From Jaenimonas drosophilae (taxonomy: Eukaryota > Euglenozoa > Kinetoplastea > Trypanosomatida > Trypanosomatidae): a stretch of 64,000 nucleotides of DNA. The notes beneath the pieces are model-generated. The model ran no database searches, had not been told where the DNA came from, and was given only the letters and a program-made list of their open reading frames with translations. A program made the translations under genes and the position numbers. Shown piece after piece: positions 57,262 through 64,000 of this stretch. How positions within the stretch are numbered: position 1 is the stretch's first letter; each line of letters begins with the position of its first letter. Location of the stretch: NCBI GenBank assembly GCA_030849065.1, contig JASAON010001589.1, positions 1 through 64,000 of the forward strand, in the 5' to 3' direction.

Positions 57262-57283
57262 CTTTTTTTTTTGCGTTGTGTAG
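57262..57283 (+). promoter_or_regulatory. Probable trans-splice acceptor of the FtsH-type protease mRNA
   Basis: T10 (57263-57272) followed by GCGTTGTGTAG places AG at 57282-57283, 167 bases before the ATG. A nearer CAG at about 57410 is an alternative. Confidence 0.55.
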
Positions 57284-57449
57284 AATTCATTCCACGCAAT
57301 ATCTCTCCCTTCTCCCTTCTGCGTGAAGAGTTAGTCCCTTACCACAACACAGCACAAAAGCTCTCCAATCCTACACAATTGAAGGGACGGAGATTTGTCT
57401 GGCCACCTCAGATTCCTATCATACATCTCTCTTCGACTGACTTTGCAAG

Positions 57450-59153
57450 ATGAGCAGCGACTCCTCGGATGCCTACAAACGCGGCGTAGCGGACGCAGAT
57501 AGTCACCGCCGTGCGACGGAGGAAAACTGGATTCGGCCAACATTTGGACCTTTCCTGTGGCTGGGCCTTCCTCTAGCGGTATCGTGGTGGTACCTCCGCC
57601 GCATTACCCCGCCAGGCATGGCCAACACGAGCTCTAACCCCTTTTCGGGGATGATGGAGCAGATGATGCCCATCAAGAAGAGGCAGTTCCGTGTGGAGGT
57701 GATGGGCACAAGCTTCAACGATGTCATTGGCATCCCAGAGGCCAAGGCAGAGGTGCGGCAGTACGTTGATTTTCTTGTGGAGCCCAACAAGTTCACCCGG
57801 CTTGGTGCCCGGCTGCCCAAGGGCTGCCTTCTCACGGGTGAGCCTGGTACGGGCAAGACCCTGCTAGCCAAGGCTGTGGCGGGGGAGGCCAAGGTGCCCT
57901 TCTTTAGTTGCAGTGGATCTGATTTTGTGGAGCTGGTGTCAGGCAGCGGCCCCAAGCGGGTGCGAGAGCTCTTTGAGGAGGCTCGTGCCGCTGCTCCAGC
58001 CATCGTCTTCATTGACGAGATCGACGCCATTGGCTCGCGATCTGGCGGCCAGGGAGGATCTGTGAGTAGTGAAGAAAACCGCACAATCAACCAGCTTCTC
58101 GCTGAGTTGGACGGACTTAGCACCAGCACCGACCCCGTCGTGGTGCTCGCTGCCACCAACTTCCAGGACAACATTGACAAAGCCCTGCTCCGCGAGGGCC
58201 GCTTTGATCGCAAGATTGCCATTGAGATGCCCGATTTGTCAGCCCGTGTGGAGGTCTTCGAGCACTACCTCCAGAAGGTGTGCACCGGCGATCCAGCGGG
58301 ACGGACGAAGGACGGAGAAGGGAAGGAACTGCCAGCCGCAACAACTCCCGTCAGCAACGTGGAGTTGGCTGGTAAGTTGGCCCGACTAACGCCAGGTCTC
58401 TCGCCCGCAACCATTGCGACCATCGTCAATGAGGCGGCACTGCAGAGCGGCATTGCAGGGAAGCCGCTGGTGGAGCTGCCCAGCCTGTTGGAGGCCGTCG
58501 ATAACACCATCATTGGAAAGAAGCACCGCAATCGTCAGAGCGCCAGCTCACTCCGACGAACGGCAATTCATGAATCGGGGCATGCCTTGGTTGGGTGGCT
58601 CCTCCCCACTGTGCAGGCTGTACTGAAGGTGAGTGTCATTCCACGTGGACATGCCATGGGCTACACCCAACGTGAAGGAACGGAGTACCACGAGTACCAG
58701 ACCAACGCCACCCTCTTTGCTGACATGGTTGTGCTTCTTGGCGGCCGTGCTGCGGAGTCGGTGCTCATTGGTGATCCGAGCGCCGGTGCTATGGATGACC
58801 TCCAGCGTGCCACGGACATGGCCATGAAGCAGATGTTGGCCTTTGGTATGAGTGCCAAGGCAGGACTGCTGAGCTACCACCCCGACTACACCCAAGCTGG
58901 GCGCGACTTCAGCACATTCTCCAACTCGGCGCAGCATCGGGCAGAGGTTGAGGCGGAGAAGCTTCTTCGTGCGGCATACGCCATGGCTGTTGAGATCATC
59001 ACGGCCAACCGCGCCAAGATCGAGTCCATGACGGAGGCACTGATTGAGAAGAAGGAGCTCAACACCGCCGATGTAGAAGCGCTGTGGGGACCTCGGCCGA
59101 AGAACCCAACAAAGGAGGAGCTGACTGAGAAGGTGCTCGCGATTGGTGCCTAA
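57450..59153 (+). CDS. Mitochondrial FtsH-type AAA zinc metalloprotease with divergent pore loop
   Basis: The protein has 567 residues, shorter than usual i-AAA or m-AAA proteases. One hydrophobic segment at about 31-49 suggests a single membrane span, as in i-AAA (YME1) proteins. The AAA domain shows FNDVIGIPEAKAEV, Walker A GEPGTGKT (130-137, Glu replacing the common Pro), Walker B IVFIDEID (185-192), and the second region of homology with the arginine fingers in REGRFDRK. The peptidase domain has HESGH (374-378) and the third zinc ligand in AMDDLQRAT (D450). The pore loop, normally FVGVG, reads VSGSG (163-167), so the aromatic substrate-gripping residue is missing. Proteolytic residues are intact. 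It probably degrades inner-membrane proteins, perhaps alongside a canonical paralogue. Confidence 0.92.
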   Translation: MSSDSSDAYKRGVADADSHRRATEENWIRPTFGPFLWLGLPLAVSWWYLRRITPPGMANTSSNPFSGMMEQMMPIKKRQFRVEVMGTSFNDVIGIPEAKAEVRQYVDFLVEPNKFTRLGARLPKGCLLTGEPGTGKTLLAKAVAGEAKVPFFSCSGSDFVELVSGSGPKRVRELFEEARAAAPAIVFIDEIDAIGSRSGGQGGSVSSEENRTINQLLAELDGLSTSTDPVVVLAATNFQDNIDKALLREGRFDRKIAIEMPDLSARVEVFEHYLQKVCTGDPAGRTKDGEGKELPAATTPVSNVELAGKLARLTPGLSPATIATIVNEAALQSGIAGKPLVELPSLLEAVDNTIIGKKHRNRQSASSLRRTAIHESGHALVGWLLPTVQAVLKVSVIPRGHAMGYTQREGTEYHEYQTNATLFADMVVLLGGRAAESVLIGDPSAGAMDDLQRATDMAMKQMLAFGMSAKAGLLSYHPDYTQAGRDFSTFSNSAQHRAEVEAEKLLRAAYAMAVEIITANRAKIESMTEALIEKKELNTADVEALWGPRPKNPTKEELTEKVLAIGA

Positions 59154-59702
59154 ATCCTAGCCCGCAGATCAATTCGATAGAACCCCCAAACTGATGTTCT
59201 AATGAATGGTTCTTCCAAAATTCCTCACCAAAAATCATCATTTTCACAGACATGATGAAGTCCTCGCGATCGATCTCCACACACACACACACACACACAA
59301 AACAAACCCCACAAATTATTCACTCAAGTCTTGCGTGGCACCTTTCTGTAGTAGTGCGGCGTTGGGTAGTCGCCGCGGCCGTCGCTGGTATCGGCCATCC
59401 TCACCCAGTCAGAGTAAACCACACAACGCATATCATTCCTTTTCTCCTTCCCCGTTGATCCGTCTCTTGGTGATGTGGATCTGGGAGAGGATGTTGAGGA
59501 ACCATGTTCCTGGCTGTTGCTAGCTTCATTCTATGCTTCCTTCATCCTCACCCCCTCCCACCCTCTTTCTCTTACCGTCTGTGTAGGTGCCTCCCAGTCA
59601 CTAGGAACCGGCCTTCTCAATCTCAACAGAGCAGAGCTTAGTTTACCAGCGTGTTGCGTGTTTCCAAACCAACCAACCTCTCACTTCTTCACTTTTCCAA
59701 TC
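59154..59702. other. Intergenic region with CA repeat and splice signal
   Basis: A CA run lies at 59280-59299. A CT-rich tract at about 59546-59580 is followed by TGTGTAG. No gene was found. Confidence 0.5.
59546..59586 (+). promoter_or_regulatory. Probable trans-splice acceptor of the uL1 mRNA
   Basis: A C/T-rich tract ending TCTTACCGTCTGTGT is followed by AG at 59585-59586. The 5' UTR would be 116 bases with no ATG before 59703. Confidence 0.65.
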
Positions 59703-60347
59703 ATGTCCAAGATCCCTCCTGCGGTGATGGCTGAGGCCATTCAGACGGTGCTCAAGGTCGATAAGACCCGCAAGTTCAAGGAGTCCATTGACCTCCAGGT
59801 GAACCTCAAGAACTACGACCCCCAGAAGGACAAGCGTTTCTCTGGCTCCCTCAAGCTCCCCAACATCTGCCGCCCCCGCATGACCGTCTGCCTGCTGTGC
59901 GATCTCGTCCACGAGGATGTGGCCAAGAAGGCTGGCGTGCCCACCATGAACCAGGAGGAGCTGAAGAAGCTGAACAAGAACAAGAAGCTCGTCAAGAAGA
60001 TGTGCAACCAGTTCGATGCCTTCCTGTGCTCTGAGTCCATCATCAAGACGGTCCCTCGTCTTGTGGGCCCCCACATGCATCGTATGGGTAAGTTCCCCAC
60101 GGTGTGCGCCATGAGCGAGTCCCTCACCGAGAAGGTTGCCGAGCTCCAGTCCACGGTGAAGTTCCAGCTCAAGAAGGTGCTCTGCCTCGGTACCTGCATC
60201 GGTCACCTTGAGATGAACGAGGACCAGATCCGCCAGAACGTCGTCATGGCCCTCAACTTCTTGGTGTCCCTCCTCAAGAAGAACTGGCAGAACCTCAAGT
60301 CGGCCTACATCAAGTCCACCATGGGCAAGCCTCAGCGCATCTACTAG
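59703..60347 (+). CDS. RPL10A: 60S ribosomal protein uL1
   Basis: The ATG at 59703 ([18 protein letters not shown]) gives 214 residues, the expected length. Conserved stretches are [74 protein letters not shown] and the C-terminal [10 protein letters not shown]. The protein forms the L1 stalk at the tRNA exit site. Codon use is strongly C/G-ending. The 76-codon upstream open frame is 5' flank. Confidence 0.98.
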   Translation: MSKIPPAVMAEAIQTVLKVDKTRKFKESIDLQVNLKNYDPQKDKRFSGSLKLPNICRPRMTVCLLCDLVHEDVAKKAGVPTMNQEELKKLNKNKKLVKKMCNQFDAFLCSESIIKTVPRLVGPHMHRMGKFPTVCAMSESLTEKVAELQSTVKFQLKKVLCLGTCIGHLEMNEDQIRQNVVMALNFLVSLLKKNWQNLKSAYIKSTMGKPQRIY

Positions 60348-61399
60348 GGTGTGTGTGTCGCTGATTTAGTGCCTTCTTTTTCTTGTTTGTTCTTTTGGAA
60401 ACCCCCGCGTTGAGCATAAACTAGGAGGTGTGGAGGCTGTATAATCACGATGACGTGTTGTTGGTGCGCCGTGAAGGGTGAATAGCCCTACGCATGCGCA
60501 CCGCACATGTCCTCTAATGATGATGCAGCAGCCCCTTCCGACCCACTCGTAACAGCTCTTTCAGATTGTTGTTGGCCCTTTCCAAGTCTGGGTACGTTGA
60601 TCGTTCGCTTGATTCACACTATCAGCCATCCTTCTCTCCTTCCTCATCGAGTTCCAAGCCATCTTCCCTGGAAGGTGGCTGGAGATGTTGCGGGGGGTGA
60701 TGGACGTGGTATCACGGCGAAGATCGGACCACCCAGCATCAATTTCTAAGTCATCATTTCAATGATCTACACAACACAGCACAACCATGTGTGGCAGGCC
60801 CCCATGGCCTTGCAAAGATGGTGCTATACCATCTTCTTCTTGCTACCTCATCCATTCCCCTTATATCCCTTCTTACTCTCATCTCACCCTCTTCTTAGTT
60901 GCCATCCAGCGTGTCGAGGTGAGCCTCCACAGTTCCAGGTAGAGAGATCCGCTTGTGGGCGTGTCCTCTTCCTCTTGTCCCCCCTCCTTCTTCGTACACC
61001 CCAGCCCTCATTCACTTCCTTCAGTGCCTCTCTTTGTGTGTGTTGGCGACCCAACGAACCGGACCAGCCTTGATCATCTTTCACAACCACTATCTTTGGA
61101 GGATCTTGCATCCCCACGGAATTGGTAAGGCCGCCCAAAAGAAGAAGAACAGATTTAGCGATTGCAACGTCGTTCATCACCCCCCAACTTCAGTTTTCCA
61201 AATATCATCTATACGAGCAACAGACGTGCACCGCCTAGAATAGCCATCATTCGTGCGGCCGCACATCTCTCATTAACCAAACCCTCCTCACACTACCACA
61301 ACGTACTCGCTTTCTCATCTCTCCGCCTCCGCACGAGATCCACGCAGTTGAGCATCTTCTTCTTTTGTCGGCAACTCATTCGGCACATCGTCTGTTGCG
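60348..61399. other. 1.05-kb gap, no convincing gene
   Basis: An 80-codon plus-strand frame at 60507-60749 starts in a plausible way (MSSNDDAAAPSD) but lacks any domain and I do not accept it. CT-rich tracts at about 60835-60900, 60967-61010 and 61310-61330 precede the sestrin-like gene. Candidate acceptors for that gene are AG at 61336-61337 and 61346-61347. Confidence 0.45.
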
Positions 61400-64000
61400 A
61401 TGTATGTCTCTACCGCTCACAGTGGATCTCCACGACCAGATGGACCATCACACGTACGAGCGGAAAGCAGCCCGTCCACGAGCAGCTCACACGGTAGCCC
61501 ACCCGGCCGCTTCATCTCAGGCGCACAACTGCACATGACCTCCTCCTACGCCCACGCTCACGGACTGCATGGAACACCAAACTCAGGCAGCGTGGAGCAT
61601 CGAGGGGTCTTCACGCACCCTCACGTAGCAGATATAAGTCCTGGCCCGGGGTGCCCCTCCTCTCCCACCGCTGATCGGCTCCCCACAGCTGCGGCGATGG
61701 AGGAGGCGGCGCGCATCGTCATGAGTTGTGCCGAGTGGCTTCTCTCGCAGCTCTACCTGCTTGAGAGTGAGCCGCGGCGTCAGCGACAAGACGCCGAGGA
61801 TGGAGGCGAAGACGGAAGCATGTGCGAGGCGGCCGATGGATTTGCCCGTGCCGCGGAGGACCCGGCCGCGACTGACTTCCCCGCCCCATCCTCCTGCACT
61901 GCCCCGCCCATGCCGGAGCTGCTCTACCGCTTCACGATGCAGCCCACGGACAGTGATGAGTCAGCCACCCGCACCGCCACCACATCATCTGCCATTGCCG
62001 AGCCCGCTGAGCTCTCCAATGTCTTTGAAACATTCTTCTTCCCCACAGAACTGGCACGCTACTGCAGAGATGCCACGACGACGGCAGCCTCACGGCCCTC
62101 TCCAGACCGACGCTCATCGGATGGAACGTCGCACCCGCACCACACACGCCGCGGCGAAGAGCTGACGCATTCGTCCGGCAACACAGCTGCGGAGCCGCCC
62201 GTTGAGATGGAGCTGCGAGAGACCTTCCGAGCCTTCCTACGTTATGCGCAGTACTGCCTGCATCTGGCCCTCGCACCAGCCCACGCAGAGCATCTCTGCG
62301 AAGTGGCCCACCCTCGTCAAGCCTCCCCCACCCACTCCTCCTCATCCCAGCCCACCATGGAGGAGGCGGCTGGACGATTGGCCGGTGGCGCGAGCCATGA
62401 AACGTGGACCACCTCATCCAAGATCCGCTGCCCACCTCCCCACGCGATGCTCCGCGGCTCAACCATGTCCTCCCCGTGTGTCCCCAGTGTCACCTCCACC
62501 CCAACCATCTCCCCAACACAGGCGTACCTCTGCAACGACGAGACCTTGCCAAGCGGGTGCTACCTCGGCGCCGCATCGGGTGCAGCGGCAGGAGCCAACG
62601 CCCCGGCTCCCCCGCCTCTGCGTACGACGGCCAAGATGATTGTGCAGATGCTACTGAGCCTTGCCTTCAGCTGCCCGTGCGAGGCCCTGGCGTCGGCAGC
62701 CAAGCTCGTTCTGGCCGAGGGTTTGGCGCGCTTGGGGTGCCCATCCTCCGGGGACTATGGCCTCGCCGCCGGTCTTGATTGCTTGGCCAACTACTCCACC
62801 GAGGAGGAGGAGGACGAGGACGATGGATTTATGGAGAGTAGCACGGAGGTTGCTGAGCAGATGGTGGATGGTGGCGCCTTCGCGGCCACCCGACGTCTTC
62901 GTTTGTGGTTCGAGTGCGATGGTTCTTTTCAGCTCCTCACATCCGCCCAGCTCCGCGCCCGTCGGCGGGAGGACGCCCAGCCAAGAAAGGATGGCCACGT
63001 CTCGGTCCTCCTTCGCTATCAGCCCCCACCCTCTCCCCTCTTCCCGGCCCTTCAGCGCTTCACAATGGACGGTGGTGTGGCGGCTGATGCGGAGCTGCTT
63101 CGTGCAGCGATGGAGGGAGCCAGTCGCGGTGATGGTACGTGTGGTGTGCGGAGTCAGCCACGCTCCCCACTGAATCGCGGTGGAAGCTTGTCCTACGTCC
63201 GCCAAGGCTCAATGCGCCAACCGCCGAGCGGGGTGGCGGGCATCTCCGCCCTGCAGCTTCGCGGTGAGGAGGCTGGCACAACGAGTGAGGATGATCGCTC
63301 AGCCCGGACCTCCTCCTCCCCCGCTGCGGCAGAGAAGGCCAGGGCACTGCATCTCCTCCTGGCGGTGCGACGCAGCCACGTGCTTCCCTCCAGAGCCGAG
63401 CGACGGCTGACCAAGACAATGACCTACAACATCTTTGTAGAGCTCACGGAGTGCCCCAACTACCTCCACCTACTTGGGCTGAGCCCGCGCTACCTCGAGG
63501 CCCACTACGCCGCACTGCGCTACTCCTTGCTCGGAGATGGGCCACTTCCGGTGGATATGCGCCTGATGATCGCCGTGATGGTCGGGGCCCGGTTTCCGTG
63601 CGAGGCCGTCGTCACCCGCTCCGCCGCCCTCATGTGCCGCTTCAGTGAGGCGGCGGGCTTGGAGGATGGGGAAGTGGAGGTACACGGAGAGGGCGAGCCC
63701 GTCGATGGCAATGGCGGTTCCTCGCGTGCGGTGCGCTGGCTGCTTCACGGACCACCACCAAAGTTGGTGGCCGCGCAGTCCTTCATCGCACGCGCCACAC
63801 ACAACCCGTGGATGGTTCAGCCCGAGGAGGTGCGTGAGCTGCTGCTGCATGGCTGGACCGTGCCGGAGTTGTTCCAGCTCATCACCCTCATTGCCACCAT
63901 CGCCCCCCTCTGCGGTCTTGCCTTGGGTCTCTCGGTTCCCATGGAACCGTGCATGCGTGCCACACTCCCGCCAGAAATGTTGGCGGGGATGGCGGCCGCA
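61400..64000 (+). CDS. Sestrin-family protein with long N-terminal extension (3' end outside window)
   Basis: ATG at 61400 opens a frame of 867 codons that reaches the window edge without a stop. Residues from about 670 match the sestrin N-terminal domain: YLEAHYAALRYSLLGDGPLP, then VDMRLMIAVMVGARFPC, WLLHGPPPKLVAAQSFIARA and NPWMVQPEEVRELL with WTVPELFQLITLI. The cysteine near 734 aligns with the catalytic, peroxiredoxin-repair-type Cys of metazoan sestrins (Cys125 in SESN2). The leucine-binding C-terminal domain would lie beyond the window. The first ~600 residues have no counterpart in animal sestrins. They are Ser/Pro/Ala-rich with helical patches (for example RTTAKMIVQMLLSLAF) and a Glu/Asp run EEEEDEDD. 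Sestrins act in redox and TORC1 control. The role here is inferred. Confidence 0.85.
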   Translation, partial: MYVSTAHSGSPRPDGPSHVRAESSPSTSSSHGSPPGRFISGAQLHMTSSYAHAHGLHGTPNSGSVEHRGVFTHPHVADISPGPGCPSSPTADRLPTAAAMEEAARIVMSCAEWLLSQLYLLESEPRRQRQDAEDGGEDGSMCEAADGFARAAEDPAATDFPAPSSCTAPPMPELLYRFTMQPTDSDESATRTATTSSAIAEPAELSNVFETFFFPTELARYCRDATTTAASRPSPDRRSSDGTSHPHHTRRGEELTHSSGNTAAEPPVEMELRETFRAFLRYAQYCLHLALAPAHAEHLCEVAHPRQASPTHSSSSQPTMEEAAGRLAGGASHETWTTSSKIRCPPPHAMLRGSTMSSPCVPSVTSTPTISPTQAYLCNDETLPSGCYLGAASGAAAGANAPAPPPLRTTAKMIVQMLLSLAFSCPCEALASAAKLVLAEGLARLGCPSSGDYGLAAGLDCLANYSTEEEEDEDDGFMESSTEVAEQMVDGGAFAATRRLRLWFECDGSFQLLTSAQLRARRREDAQPRKDGHVSVLLRYQPPPSPLFPALQRFTMDGGVAADAELLRAAMEGASRGDGTCGVRSQPRSPLNRGGSLSYVRQGSMRQPPSGVAGISALQLRGEEAGTTSEDDRSARTSSSPAAAEKARALHLLLAVRRSHVLPSRAERRLTKTMTYNIFVELTECPNYLHLLGLSPRYLEAHYAALRYSLLGDGPLPVDMRLMIAVMVGARFPCEAVVTRSAALMCRFSEAAGLEDGEVEVHGEGEPVDGNGGSSRAVRWLLHGPPPKLVAAQSFIARATHNPWMVQPEEVRELLLHGWTVPELFQLITLIATIAPLCGLALGLSVPMEPCMRATLPPEMLAGMAAA

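Noticed and set aside
60507..60749. Plus-strand 80-codon frame starting MSSNDDAAAPSD.
   Set aside because: Only the first 20 residues look protein-like. No domain is present, and no convincing acceptor sits close to the ATG.

Overview
The window looks like nuclear DNA of a kinetoplastid, most likely a trypanosomatid or a close relative. Every convincing gene is a single uninterrupted reading frame. The genes form two long same-strand blocks, with one switch of coding strand at about 41.6-42.35 kb. Several starts are preceded by a pyrimidine tract and an AG, as expected for trans-splice acceptors. Many products are flagellar, basal-body or tubulin-handling proteins. I cannot name the species. 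I see no rRNA, tRNA, CRISPR array, transposon or prokaryotic operon.

Left block (about 27-41,613, all minus strand, 23 genes). Read away from the strand switch, the order is: V-ATPase subunit C, a secreted Asp-box (sialidase-like) protein, a TMEM135-like membrane protein, RP2, a coiled-coil protein, aconitase, a PPR protein, a KCTD-type BTB protein, uracil-DNA glycosylase, SPAG16/PF20, tubulin cofactor B, a serine carboxypeptidase, two kinetoplastid hypotheticals, a nucleotide-sugar transporter, a large low-complexity protein, an exportin-like karyopherin, TTLL9, the F1-ATPase assembly factor ATP12, a FAM221 protein, a mitochondrial J-protein and two Cys-rich zinc-ribbon proteins.

Strand switch (41,646-42,351). 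About 0.7 kb lies between two opposed trans-splice acceptors. It holds three runs of 9-10 G on the minus strand plus CA/GT tracts, and matches the layout of a divergent RNA polymerase II start region. The flanking genes, from about 37.4 to 45.6 kb, are clearly poorer in GC than the rest.

Right block (42,380-64,000, all plus strand, 8 genes). The order is: a large ASH/MSP-type beta-sandwich protein, a single-RRM RNA-binding protein, a 6.1-kb stretch without a convincing gene (probably mostly the 3' UTR of the RRM gene), a protein with five RanBP2-type zinc fingers and a FYVE domain, ribosomal protein eS27, a Dpy-30 protein, a mitochondrial FtsH-type protease with an aberrant pore loop, ribosomal protein uL1, and a sestrin-family protein with a very long N-terminal extension that runs off the right edge.

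The genes do not form one pathway, as expected for kinetoplastid gene arrays, where co-transcription does not imply shared function. Two themes recur: cilium and tubulin biology (SPAG16, TTLL9, TBCB, RP2, FAM221, probably the ASH protein), and mitochondrial function (ATP12, aconitase, PPR, FtsH, J-protein, zinc-ribbon protein).
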